This document shows, one piece after another, positions 21,601-31,586 of a DNA stretch of 64,000 bases. The notes below the pieces were generated by a model. The model was not told the DNA's origin. It saw nothing but the letters and a program-made list of their open reading frames with translations, and did not search any database. Where the stretch lies: the NCBI GenBank assembly GCA_009760885.1, contig CM019707.1, positions 32,591,602 through 32,655,601 on the forward strand, given 5' to 3'. Position 1 is the first letter of the stretch, and each line of letters starts with the position of its first letter. This DNA is from Achatina immaculata. Taxonomy: Eukaryota > Mollusca > Gastropoda > Stylommatophora > Achatinidae. Both the position numbers and the translations under genes were made by a program.

Positions 21601-22140
21601 TCTTGACACTGTCCCCCCCCCCCCCCCCCCCTTTAAGCCTTCTCCTCGTTTCCTGTAATAACTCCAGCAGTTGGTAACTCTTCGATTTTTGAATCAGGTC
21701 GATAGCCAAAATATGGTATGGAGTTTAAACATTCTTCATCGTTTCATAACAGCAAGTCAACATTATTTATTTGAAGTTTCAGTCTGCTGGCTCTAGTTCT
21801 ACAAACGAGTGTAAGATCTTTCTTCCAATAACTACTTAACTGTCGGCAGTCTGGCATTCAAATAATTTCTGTTAAAAATCAGATGCAAGAATAACAGAAA
21901 GGTAAATACTCTTCTTGTGAATATATTGCAAAGAGGATTTTAGCAGTGTAAGTCACTATTTTCTTGCAATGTCCATGTGGGTCATCAGTCATCAGCTTCA
22001 ACCACTGTTCAAAGATTATCTGCACTGCTGGATGAAGAGATAATTATCTGCTCTTGAAAAGTGACACAGAATTACCTTCCCCTGAGAGGTGACGGAGTTA
22101 CCTTCTCTTGAAAGATTGTTTGCAATCATCCGGGGATTAT
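21601..22140. other. gene-free stretch with a poly-C run
   Basis: A poly-C run lies at about 21614-21631. The remainder shows no gene, array or mobile-element motif. Confidence 0.45.
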
Positions 22141-22164
22141 ATGTATCATCACTAGGGGTGAAGA

Positions 22165-22336
22165 CGCCAGTCCAATGAGTCAAATCAGCGACCCATAGCT
22201 GATATGCTAGAATCAGGGTTAGCTACCCATAGCTGATATGCTAGAGTCAGGGTTAGCGACCCATAGCTGATATGCTAGAGTCAGGGTTAGCGACCCATAG
22301 CTGATATACTAGAGTCAGGGTTAGCGACCCATAGCT
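22165..22336. repeat. 34-bp minisatellite, 5 copies, derived from the end of DR1
   Basis: The unit contains GACCCATAGCTGATATGCTA and GAGTCAGGGTTAGC. The last unit passes without a break into the DR1 copy at 22337. Other DR1 copies carry one divergent version of the same word at this edge (CAGCTATGG...CACTGACATTAGCATGTC at 700-741). Confidence 0.85.
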
Positions 22337-22605
22337 GACCAAGATCCTGTCCCACCTCTTCGTGGTACTCCGAGTAACAGGCCTAGCCTGGCTAACGGCA
22401 CAGGGATCGCCATAGTCCCCACGGTGGTGGAGTCTGCTAAAGAAGCATTACACACCCCCTGCTTTTTAGCTGTACTCCGGGACTGAAAAGATAGCTGCCA
22501 TAACCCACTCCCACGCCGATAGGATGCTGTGCCCCAACATCTTCACAGCATCGGCTGCAGAGAACACCAGCTCGCATTTACAGCGAGATAGAAGACAAGA
22601 CAAGA
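22337..22605 (-). repeat. dispersed repeat DR1, copy 2
   Basis: This matches the other DR1 copies in reverse orientation (CACGGTGGTGGAGTCTGCTA, ACTCCGGGACTGAAA, GCATCGGCTGCAGAGAACAC). It ends with GAGATAGAAGACAAGACAAG, a short ACAAG microsatellite-like tail. Its part from 22412 is included in duplication D2. Confidence 0.85.
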
Positions 22606-22934
22606 CAATGTACCATATAAAGTATTATACTTATGTTGTCAAAATTGAAGTGTGGTAACCATTTGTGTGTTTCTGCAGTGAAGAACTCCAGACTTCATGG
22701 AAGTACTCAGAAGAGGCATGTGGAATTGTTAACTGCGAAGAATGCCATACATATTTTATTTCAAAACAAGGGAGGGAACCTCATCATTGTGGACTGTAAT
22801 AAAATTACCTAAAATTATCTAGATTTAACTTCAAATTATCCATATTTATAGCTAACATCTAGATAATTATTTTCGTTTCCTTGGAAGGGCCAAAATCATC
22901 TAAAAATAATATCTGACTTGGTAACCCTGTCTTT

Positions 22935-23060
22935 GTTTGGCTGGCCACAGAACGTTGGGTTGGTATTGCTTGCTTTGAAAACCAGACCGTGTTCGAATCT
23001 AGAGTGCCCAGGTCGTCTTAACCTTGTGTAATAGAGCGCCCCCCTGCGTTATGTTGTAAA
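22935..23060 (+). repeat. possible tRNA-derived SINE head (duplicated at 24875-25000)
   Basis: TGGCTGGCCACAGAACG followed about 50 bases later by GTGTTCGAATCTAG has the spacing and B-box wording of a degenerate tRNA-related promoter. The downstream body GACGAAAATCTGATGTG resembles the S1 body GACATGAAAGTCTGATGTGG, so this may be a diverged S1 relative. The second copy exists only because of duplication D2. Confidence 0.45.
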
Positions 23061-23354
23061 GCTACGAGAGACGAAAATCTGATGTGCTGTGGGGGGAGAT
23101 TTCCCAGCCACGAGTCAGTTCTGCAGTGCTCATAATACGACTGCTCGCTTGTGCTTGTATAAACCTACAGAAATGTATGATATACCTGGCTATTGTGCAC
23201 CCCTTCACTCAGTCTGTATAAAAAAATGCCCCCCCCCCTCCACTCTCCAAAGGTCTGCAAGCTTTGTGGCTGATTATTTTTGGATTAGTAGCACTGCCCC
23301 TGCTAATTGCTTATGTATGTAGGTCTTCGTTGAATATAATTAGCTGATATATAC

Positions 23355-24351
23355 ACGAGGAACGCTCAGAAAGTAATACACCACATCGTTTTTTTTTTTT
23401 CAGCTAATAATGAAGATAGCCTGAAATTTTGCAGACTTCAAATACGGCATTTGCCGATTGTGTGAACCAAATTGCACTGCAACCGGCCAAAGAATATGGC
23501 TGCCCTAACCGTTGAAATGGAGCGTGTTAGCAACTTGCGGTATAAGCAGCGAATTGTGTTAGAATTTCTCGTTGCAGAGAAGGAAACTGTTGTGAACATT
23601 CACAAGCGACTATTTGATGTGTATGTAAGTTCTGCAGTCGACAGGAGTACAGTCAGTCGCTGGGTTCAGAGAATCAAAGAATCAATAAGTGGAGATAAGG
23701 TTGCATGATCGGCCGCGCTGTGGACGTACTGCCACAGCCACCAAGGCAGAAATGTTGAAATGCCCTCAGGGCATTAATCTTACTGATAGACGTATCACTA
23801 CTCAACAACTGGGCTTAAAGCTGTCAGTCAGCAATGGCAGTGCAAATGCAGTTATATAAGCTCTCGGATTTTCTAAGGTTTCCGCAAGATGGGTTTTTCG
23901 AAGTCTCACAAATGACCATCGATTGCAAAGGAAAGCAATTTCTTCTGAATTGTTGGAGCATGTCAATGCTGAAGGAGAGAACTTTTTGACTAAGATCGTA
24001 ACAGGTAACATCATTTTGAACCTGAGACAAAAAGACAGTCAATGGATCATCCGCTATCACCACGAAGAAAGAAATTTAAGACAGCTCATTCAGTTGGAAA
24101 GGTCATGATCACTGTCTTTTGGGACACTGAAGGTGTGATTCTTGTGGATGTTATGCCAGGAGGAGAGACAATCAATTGGCAAGCTTACATTAAGACATTG
24201 AAAAAACTCAGTCAACGTTTTCGCAGAGTTCGGTCGCATAAGAATCCAGCAGACCTACTTCTCCTTCACGACAATGTGCGCCCTCACACAAGTCTGGCAA
24301 TACGGGAAGCAATTACCAAATTGGGTTAGACTGTACTACACCATCCACCCT
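23355..24351 (+). mobile_element. mariner transposon, copy 1, 3'-truncated
   Basis: The left inverted repeat (ACGAGGAACGCTCAGAAAG, from 23355) is followed by transposase-like coding. It starts at 23496 with MAALTVEMERVSNLRYKQ and SAVDRSTVSRWVQRI, the N-terminal helix-turn-helix region. The catalytic region follows in other frames (FWDTEGVILVDVMP, LLLHDNVRPHTS). It is cut at 24351 in HHPPYSP by the D2 junction, so the right inverted repeat and the last catalytic Asp are absent. It shares the stops and internal deletion of copy 2. Confidence 0.92.
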
Positions 24352-24545
24352 ATAGTCCCCACGGTGGTGGAGTCTGCTAAAGAAGCATTACACACCCCCT
24401 GCTTTTTAGCTGTACTCCGGGACTGAAAAGATAGCTGCCATAACCCACTCCCACGCCGATACGATGCTGTGCCCCAACATCTTCACAGCATCGGCTGCAG
24501 AGAACACCAGCTCGCATTTACAGCGAGATAGAAGACAAGACAAGA
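24352..24545 (-). repeat. dispersed repeat DR1, copy 3 (part of D2)
   Basis: This is the portion of DR1 carried by the D2 duplication. It lacks the approximately 75 bases at the left that copy 2 has, because the duplication breakpoint lies inside DR1. Confidence 0.85.
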
Positions 24546-26289
24546 CAATGTACCATATAAAGTATTATACTTATGTTGTCAAAATTGAAGTGTGGTAACC
24601 ATTTGTGTGTTTCTGCAGTGAAGAACTCCAGACTTCATGGAAGTACTCAGAAGAGGCATGTGGAATTGTTAACTGCGAAGAATGCCATACATATTTTATT
24701 TCAAAACAAGGGAGGGAACCTCATCATTGTGGACTGTAATAAAATTACCTAAAATTATCTAGATTTAACTTCAAATTATCCATATTTATAGCTAACATCT
24801 AGATAATTATTTTCGTTTCCTTGGAAGGGCCAAAATCATCTAAAAATAATATCTGACTTGGTAACCCTGTCTTTGTTTGGCTGGCCACAGAACGTTGGGT
24901 TGGTATTGCTTGCTTTGAAAACCAGACCGTGTTCGAATCTAGAGTGCCCAGGTCGTCTTAACCTTGTGTAATAGAGCGCCCCCCTGCGTTATGTTGTAAA
25001 GCTACGAGAGACGAAAATCTGATGTGCTGTGGGGGAGATTTCCCAGCCACGAGTCAGTTCTGCAGTGCTCATAATACGACTGCTCGCTTGTGCTTGTATA
25101 AACCTACAGAAATGTATGATATACCTGGCTATTGTGCACCCCTTCACTCAGTCTGTATAAAAAAATGCCCCCCACCCCTCCACTCTCGAAAGGTCTGCAA
25201 GCTTTGTGGCTGATTATTTTTGGATTAGTAGCACTGCCCCTGCTAATTGCTTATGTATGTAGGTCTTCGTTGAATATAATTAGCTGATATATACACGAGG
25301 AACGCTCAGAAAGTAATACACCACATCGTTTTTTTTTTTTCCCAGCTAATAATGAAGATAGCCTGAAATTTTGCAGACTTCAAATACGGCATTTGCCGAT
25401 TGTGTGAACCAAATTGCACTGCAACCGGCCAAAGATTATGGCTGCCCTAATCGTTGAAATGGAGCGTGTTAGCAACTTGCGGTATAAGCAGCGAATTGTG
25501 TTAGAATTTCTCGTTGCAGAGAAGGAAACTGTTGTGAACATTCACAAGCGACTATTTGACGTGTATGTAAGTTCTGCAGTCGACAGGAGTACAGTCAGTC
25601 GCTGGGTTCAGAGAATCAAAGAATCAATAAGTGGAGATAAGGTTGCATGATCGGCCGCGCTGTGGACGTACTGCCACAGCCACCAAGGCAGAAATGTTGA
25701 AATGCCCTCAGGGCATTAATCTTACTGATAGACGTATCACTACTCAACAACTGGGCTTAAAGCTGTCAGTCAGCAATGGTAGTGCAAATGCAGTTATATA
25801 AGCGTATTTTCTAAGGTTTCCGCAAGATGGGTTCTTCGAAGTCTCACAAATGACCATCGATTGCAAAGGAAAGGAATTTCTTCTGAATTGTTGGAGCATT
25901 TCAGTGCTGAAGGAGAGAACTTTTTGACTAAGATCGTAACAGGTAACATCATTTTGAACCTGAGACAAAAAGACAGTCAATGGATCATCCGCTATCACCA
26001 CGAAGAAAGAAATTTAAGACAGCTCATTCAGTTGGAAAGGTCATGATCACTGTCTTTTGGGACACTGAAGGTGTGATTCTTGTGGATGTTATGCCAAGAG
26101 GAGAGACAATCAATTGGCAAGTTTACATTAAGACATTGAAAAAACTCAGTCAACGTTTTCGCAGAGTTCGGCCGCATAAGAATCCAGCAGACCTACTTCT
26201 CCTTCACGACAATGTGCGCCCTCACACAAGTCTGGCAATACGGGAAGCAATTACCAAATTGGGTTAGACTGTACTACACCATCCACCCT
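24352..26289. repeat. tandem duplication D2, right unit
   Basis: This is the second copy of 22412-24351. Differences include one G fewer in the G run near 25031, a few extra pyrimidines near 25340, a small replacement near 25803 (CGTATTTTC for CTCTCGGATTTTC), and scattered substitutions. The right unit continues into the intact 3' part of the mariner, showing that this side is the original right flank. Confidence 0.95.
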
Positions 26290-26606
26290 ATAGTCCTGAT
26301 TTGGCACCCTCTGATTTCCATCTGTTTGGTCCACTTAAAGATGCACTCCGAGGGGCAACATTTGAATATAACGAAGGAGTAATTTATGCAGCGAAGAATT
26401 GGCTGCAGAGAAAATCTGATACGGGCTAGGAATACATGCACATGTTTCATGCTGGCGTAAAGCCGAACGAGTTGATGGGGATTATGTTGAATAATACCGA
26501 TGTTTACATGACATATCCATGTCTATTGTGTATAAATTTCATGCTTTTTTAATAAACAGCTCCTGATAAAAACGATGTGGTGCATTACTTTCTGAACGCC
26601 CCTCGT
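25295..26606 (+). mobile_element. mariner transposon, copy 2, full length but inactive
   Basis: The element is 1312 bp, normal for mariner, with inverted repeats at 25295-25330 and 26571-26606 (ACGAGGAACGCTCAGAAAG against ACGAGGGGCGTTCAGAAAG). A TA dinucleotide precedes CACGAGG at the left; the right side runs into TG/TA repeats, so the target duplication is uncertain. The transposase frame is broken by a stop after GDKVA (25648), a stop after SANAVI, and a stop in place of Trp after AITKLG. A small deletion between ACAGGT and CATCATTTTGAACC removes the DETW segment holding the first catalytic Asp. The second (LLLHDN) and third (SPDLAPSD) Asp regions survive. Confidence 0.95.
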
Positions 26607-26935
26607 GTGTGTATATATATATATTTATATGCCAAGATCCTGTCCCACCTATATATATATCAAATGCCGGGTATATCAGTCATGTAATCAGCTAGCATGC
26701 CTGCCTCAGTGTAAGATAGGACACTGCGTGTAGGACTGCCCCCGCATTTAATGTCTTAAATTTGACTTTTTTTTCATCCAGGGGGCGTTATTTCACAGCA
26801 CATTGTAGATTATGGTACGTTTGACGTTAGGGGAATGCCGGGATTGTTATAATCTAGTTTTAATCCCTCAGACATCCAGGACGCGTGAGTGTATGCGGGT
26901 TGCTTTACTAGAAGATACGCTGTTTTTTTTTCTAC
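26607..26935. other. gene-free stretch with a DR1 scrap
   Basis: CCAAGATCCTGTCCCACCT (26632-26650) matches DR1 at 22339-22357 exactly and is flanked by TA microsatellite on both sides. The remainder shows no gene. Confidence 0.6.
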
Positions 26936-26949
26936 TTTCGTACACCGTT

Positions 26950-27685
26950 GCACGTATGTCCTTGTAAGTGTTGTACAATGTTGTAGATGTGTCCTTGTAA
27001 GTGTTGTACAATGTTGTAGATGTGTCCTTGTAAGTGTTGTACAATGTTGTAGATGTGTCCTTGTAAGTGTTGTACAATGTTGTAGGTGTGTTCTTGTAAG
27101 TGTTGTACAATGTTGTAGATGTGTCCTTGTAAGTGTTGTACAATGTTGTAGGTGTGTTCTTGTAAGTTTTGTACAATGTTGTAGGTGTATTCTTGTAAGT
27201 GTTGTACAATGTTGTAGGTGTGTCCTTGTAAGTGTTGTACAATGTTGTAGGTGTGTTCTTGTAAGTGTTGTACAATGTTGTAGATGTGTCCTTGTAAGTG
27301 TTGTACAATGTTGTAGGTGTGTCCTTGTAAGTGTTGTACAATGTTGTAGATGTGTCCTTGTAAGTGTTGTACAATGTTGTAGATGTGTCCTTGTAAGTGT
27401 TGTACAATGTTGTAGGTGTGTTCTTGTAAGTGTTGTACAATGTTGTAGATTTGTCCTTGTAAGTTTTGTACAATGTTGTAGGTGTATTCTTGTAAGTGTT
27501 GTACAATGTTGTAGGTGTATTCTTGTAAGTGTTGTACAATGTTGTAGGTGTATTCTTGTAAGTGTTGTACAATGTTGTAGATGTGTCCTTGTAAGTTTTG
27601 TACATTGTTGTAGGTGTGTCCTTGTAAGTGTTGTACTATGTTGTAGATGTGCAATGTAATTGTCGTATAATGTTGTAGGTGTTCA
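26950..27685. repeat. 33-bp minisatellite, about 22 copies
   Basis: Units of 33 bp contain GTAGATGTGTCCTTGTAAGT and GTTGTACAATGTT. Variants at GTAGATGTG/GTAGGTGTG and GTCC/GTTC or ATTC alternate without a simple order. Stop-free frames exist on both strands because the period is divisible by three. Divergence rises at the right edge. Confidence 0.96.
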
Positions 27686-27799
27686 GATGTAATTGTATAG
27701 TAACACACAAATATTAGTGTATAAGTATATAACTATATAACTATACACGGAGCCACTGCAGTAAAGCTGTGATAACAAAATGTATAAACTAAGAAGAAA

Positions 27800-28560
27800 A
27801 TAGGAACAGCTTTATTACTTAACGATTACAAAGTTGTGACGTTTCGGCGTGAGCCTTAATCATACAAAAACACACAGGACGAAGAAATAGAGAGAGGAGA
27901 TACAGTATAAATTCACATAAATGCAATTTTAAAAAATGAATACAGCAGTTAGCTGTAACTTGTAAGAAGCTGTGGCTTGTCCGACGCTGTGTGTCAGAAA
28001 TGCGCATGGTGGAATGTAGAGAGTATTTAAATGGAGGCTTGGGATGTGTGATAGGTGGGTCGTAACTGAGGGTGTCGGTTGGGGAAACCATTTAGGGGAG
28101 AGAGAGTAATAAAATGATAATCTACCCGGGAGAAGGTGAAATAGGTGATTATAGTTAGAGTAAAGCGGTTGTAATGTGATTCTGTGATGAGGTTCTGAAC
28201 TATGTGTAACAAGTGAGAAGGGAGTGGAACTTAGTGGGGTGGGATTATGATTGTGAAGAACGAATTCAAACCATGTGGTTCCTGCGTCCCATATTCCTGA
28301 ATATAGCGGTTCTCAAGCGCTAGGCTGCTTCTGTCATTTGCGTGATATTGTTTGGTGGCTGGTACCAGAAAGTCAGATTTGCCTTTGTGGTTGGGGCCAT
28401 TGAAATGGTTCACGACTGGTTTCGAAACATGCTGGGTAATATCGTACAGATTTTTCTGCATTCGACCCCCTAATCTGAGGCCAATTTCACCAGTATAAGT
28501 TATCCTGCATTTTTTGCATACAAAACCGCATATGTTATGAAGATTAATTTATAAAGTTCT
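27800..28560 (-). mobile_element. Penelope-like element, 3' end with GIY-YIG endonuclease (copy 2)
   Basis: The minus strand reads ICGFVCKKCRITYTGEIGLR, then RMQKNLYDITQH, then VNHFNGPNHKGKSDF, then LENRYIQEYGTQEPHGLN and a stop after about 100 residues. The C-K-K-C...TYTGE-G-LR start, the HFN-P-H middle and the E...G...PHGLN ending are those of the GIY-YIG endonuclease of Penelope-like elements. The catalytic motif is cut at its start (Y-C/V-G-F, not GIY) and the reverse transcriptase is missing. The tail runs to about 27800, ending GTAATAAAGCTGTTCC as in copy 1. Confidence 0.85.
27815..27880 (-). ncRNA. candidate degenerate hammerhead ribozyme in Penelope tail (copy 2)
   Basis: On the minus strand ATGATTA (27863-27857), helix II GGC-TCAC-GCC and GAAA are followed by ACG...CGT arms with an ACAA/TTGT inner pairing, closing at U and a cleavable U (CGT-T). 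That gives A15.1-U16.1, C-G and G-C pairs in helix III. The core has A3 and U8 in place of C3 and G8, keeping a Watson-Crick pair. Helix I pairing is weak. Confidence 0.45.
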
Positions 28561-29082
28561 CAAGACTTGATAGTTCTCAAAATGTGAGCGGAGAAGTGGA
28601 TCAGTCGCAGCAAGCGACTTCGCACAGAAAGGCATCTGTCGGAGATCCACTACCGTCACTTGTTTTCAACCAGGGTGCAAAAAAGGCCACCTAACACTTT
28701 TGTTAGGGAAAAAACTCCCTCTGAGATGAGAGACTGTCAGCCTGCAAGACGAGGCGCAAAATAGTATACAGTATAAGATTGTGAATGAGTTGAGGGATAA
28801 AGCATTTATTCTCGTAAAAATCAACTGGAAGTATTGCCTGACTTCTTACTTTATCCACAGTAATGTGGGGTAACAAAGATGAGAAGAAGGAAGCCTAGAC
28901 TGCTGTCCATCATCGTGCTCGAGCAGTTAGTGGCAAACATTTCTCTTGTCTAGGTGGCTCTTTCAGTTTGTAGGGTACATCTTATCAGGTCTTTAAAACA
29001 TGGCATAAAATCGGAAAATGAGTGCATTACCCGAGTTTGATTCATTTTCCGGAGTAGTCCTAAGTATCAGCAGACTCCACCA
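28561..29082. other. gene-free stretch
   Basis: No gene or array is supported. It is directly upstream of the Penelope-like copy 2 on the minus strand, but I do not find reverse-transcriptase motifs. Confidence 0.45.
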
Positions 29083-30373
29083 CGATGAAGATCAGAGTAA
29101 GATCTTGGGTTAGCTGTGGCAGGATCAGAGTAAGATCTCGGCTTATCTCCGGTAAGATCAGTGTAAGATCTTGGCTTAGCTGTGGTAAGATAAGAGTAAG
29201 ATTTTGGCTTAGCTCTGGTAATATCAGAGTAAGATCTTGGCTTAGCTCTGGTAATATCTTGGCTTAGCTCCTGTAATAGCAGAGTAAGATCTTGGCTTAG
29301 CTCTGGTAATATCAGAGTAAGATATTGACTTAGCTCTGGTAATATCAGAGTAAGATATTGGCTTAGCTCTGGTAATATCAGAGTAAGATCTTGGCTTAGC
29401 TCTGGTAATATCAGAGTAAGATATTGGCTTAGCTCTAGTAATATCAGAATAAGATCTTGGCTTAGCTCTGGTAAGATCTTGGCTTAGCTCCTGTAATAGC
29501 AGAGTAAGATCTTGGCTTAGCTCTGGTAATATCAGAGTAAGATATTGACTTAGCTCTAGTAATATCAGAGTAAGATATTGGCTTAGCTCCTGTAATAGCA
29601 GAGTAAGATCTTGGCTTAGCTCTTGTAATAGCAGAGTAAGATATTGGCTTAGCTCTTGTAATAGCAGAGTAAGATCTTGGCTTAGCTCTGGTAATATCAG
29701 AGTAAGATATTGGCTTAGCTCCTGTAATAGCAGAGTAAGATATTGGCTTAGCTCCTGTAATAGCAGAGTAAGATCTTGGCTTAGCTCTGGTAATATCAGA
29801 GTAAGATATTGACTTAGCTCTGGTAATATCAGAGTAAGATATTGGCTTAGCTCTGGTAATATCAGAGTAAGATCTTGGCTTAGCTCTGGTAATATCAGAG
29901 TAAGATATTGGCTTAGCTCTAGTAATATCAGAATAAGATCTTGGCTTAGCTCTGGTAAGATCTTGGCTTAGCTCCTGTAATAGCAGAGTAAGATCTTGGC
30001 TTAGCTCTGGTAATATCAGAGTAAGATATTGACTTAGCTCTAGTAATATCAGAGTAAGATATTGGCTTAGCTCCTGTAATAGCAGAGTAAGATCTTGGCT
30101 TAGCTCTTGTAATAGCAGAGTAAGATATTGGCTTAGCTCTTGTAATAGCAGAGTAAGATCTTGGCTTAGCTCTGGTAATATCAGAGTAAGATATTGGCTT
30201 AGCTCCTGTAATAGCAGAGTAAGATATTGGCTTAGCTCCTGTAATAGCAGAGTAAGATATTGGCTTAGCTCTTGTAATAGCAGAGTAAGATCTTGGCTTA
30301 GCTCTGGTAATATCAGAGTAAGATATTGGCTTAGCTCCTGTAATAGCAGAGTAAGATCTTGGCTTAGCTCCGG
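29083..30373. repeat. 33-bp minisatellite with higher-order repeat, about 39 copies
   Basis: Units of 33 bp contain AGATCTTGGCTTAGCTC and a variable half (TGGTAATATCAGAGTAA, CTGTAATAGCAGAGTAA, TTGTAATAGCAGAGTAA). A shortened unit, GGTAAGATCTTGGCTTAGC, occurs at 29471 and again at 29955, and the order of variants around it repeats, giving a higher-order period of about 484 bp. A long minus-strand frame (348 codons) of ELSQ-LTLLLQ repeats is an array reading. Confidence 0.96.
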
Positions 30374-30539
30374 TTCTGATGAAAGTGAAGCAACATCACC
30401 CTGCTGGCACGGCAAGAAGATTCTTGTGAATGTTTCATGTGTCGAGTCCCTGACCTTGTAAACCTGGCCTGCACATCCACGAGTACACATCGCCTTCTGA
30501 TTGTCCACTCCGCCTTCCTACCCCTTCGCCAGGCTGTTG

Positions 30540-30540
<1 letters not shown>

Positions 30541-30570
<30 letters not shown>

Positions 30571-30572
30571 GA
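30541..30572. repeat. ATC microsatellite
   Basis: Perfect (ATC)n, about ten copies. Confidence 0.95.
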
Positions 30573-30781
30573 GTCATGATAGATACTAGTACGACTTCAA
30601 ATGATGTCAATAACTTGGTTCTATAGTACAGATGGGTAGCTGGGAACAGAACAGATTTAATAAACTTCTAGTCTAACACTTTGTTTTTTAGCTGTTGTTC
30701 TGAGATGGTGAGTGCCACGCCCTTATATTTGCTTCTTCTTCCCCCCCCCCACACCCCCACAAGGGCACTGTTCTATCATTG

Positions 30782-31030
30782 ATAGGAGGAAAATCAAACA
30801 GATTAAAACAGAGAAAACATAAATATTTTGGACATATTAAACGTCATGTGAGTTTGGAGAAGACAGTCTTGGATGGGTACATAATGGGGAAAAAGAAAGA
30901 GATGAAGACCAAGGCGAAGATGGCGGCAAGGCATCGTTGATGATCTGCGAACGAATGTCTCAACAATAGGGCATCTTGCTTGAAATAACAGGGCATCTTG
31001 CATCAAACAACAGGGCATCTTGCTCACAAT
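30782..31030 (+). pseudogene. non-LTR retrotransposon family C, reverse-transcriptase tail (copy 2)
   Basis: IKQIKTEKT then KYFGHIKRHVSLEKT then GYIMGK and a basic stretch, followed by a TTGCT-AGGGCATCTTGC block present two or three times (30970-31022). This shares the KYFGHIK...LEKT...YIMGK wording of the other family C copies. Frameshifts are present. Confidence 0.75.
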
Positions 31031-31039
31031 GGAGATGTT

Positions 31040-31210
31040 AAGTGTTTTAGAGAACTGGCTTGTAAGCAATACCAGAATCAGAAAGCTGATATACTTGGGC
31101 CACGTCAAGAGACTTTGGAGAGGTTGACAGTAGAAGCCATAGTGCCCGGCAAATGGTAAAACGGACAATGTCGCCGCAGGTGGAGTCAAGACGTCACGGA
31201 AAGTCTGAGT
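31040..31210 (+). pseudogene. non-LTR retrotransposon family D, reverse-transcriptase tail
   Basis: The plus strand reads IYLGHVKRL (31088-), then, after a frameshift, ERLTVEAIVPGKW, and RRRWSQDVTESLSMSSRDV, leading into the 27-bp array. The pattern G-H-V-R-L...R..E.I..G...RRRW.QD...L.MS is that of LINE ORF2 tails. After the array the reading resumes as GQLALGSI and GSVLEGHVT (31582-31640), which fits the same protein end. Confidence 0.8.
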
Positions 31211-31586
31211 ATGTCATCGCGAGATGTTGATCTGATTATGCCATCACGAGATATTGGTCTGAGTATGTCATCGCGAGATGTTGGTCTGAGTATGCCATCG
31301 CGAGATGTTGATCTGAGTATGTCATCGCGAGATGTTGGTCTGAGTATGTCATCGCGAGATGTTGGTCTGAGTATGTCATCGCGAGATGTTGGTCTGAGTA
31401 TGTCATCGCGAGATGTTGGTCTGAGTATGTCATCGCGAGATGTTGATCTGAGTATGCCATCGCGAGATGTTGATCTGATTATGCCATCGCGAGATGTTGA
31501 TCTGATTATGCCATCGCGAGATGTTGCTCTGAGTATGTCATCGCGAGATGTTGGTCTGAGTATGTCATCGCGAGATGTTGGTCAGC
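31205..31586 (+). repeat. 27-bp in-frame array grown from family D reverse-transcriptase codons
   Basis: Fourteen units of 27 bp each encode nine residues, LSMSSRDVG or close variants (LSMPSRDVD, LIMPSRDVD). The frame enters from TESLSMSSRDV and leaves to GQLALGSI, so a nine-codon piece of the element has been multiplied in frame. Confidence 0.9.

Larger units (their letters stand above)
22412..24351. repeat. tandem duplication D2, left unit (1940 bp)
   Basis: The unit runs from inside DR1 to inside a mariner transposon and is followed directly by a second copy at 24352. ATAGTCC occurs at both parental ends (22412-22418 in DR1, 26290-26296 in mariner) and once at the junction (24352-24358), a 7-bp microhomology. 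The copies differ by few substitutions and small indels. Confidence 0.95.

Noticed and set aside
23802..24063. Minus-strand open frames within mariner
   Set aside because: Shadows of the transposase coding strand.
26868..27708. Cys/Val-rich (plus) and Tyr/Asn/Thr-rich (minus) repeat proteins of about 250 residues
   Set aside because: Both strands are open simply because the 33-bp unit has no stops; a secreted repeat protein would need a signal peptide and start, which are absent.
29462..30508. 348-residue ELSQ-LTLLLQ frame
   Set aside because: Array reading; changes frame at the shortened units and has no flanking exon signals.
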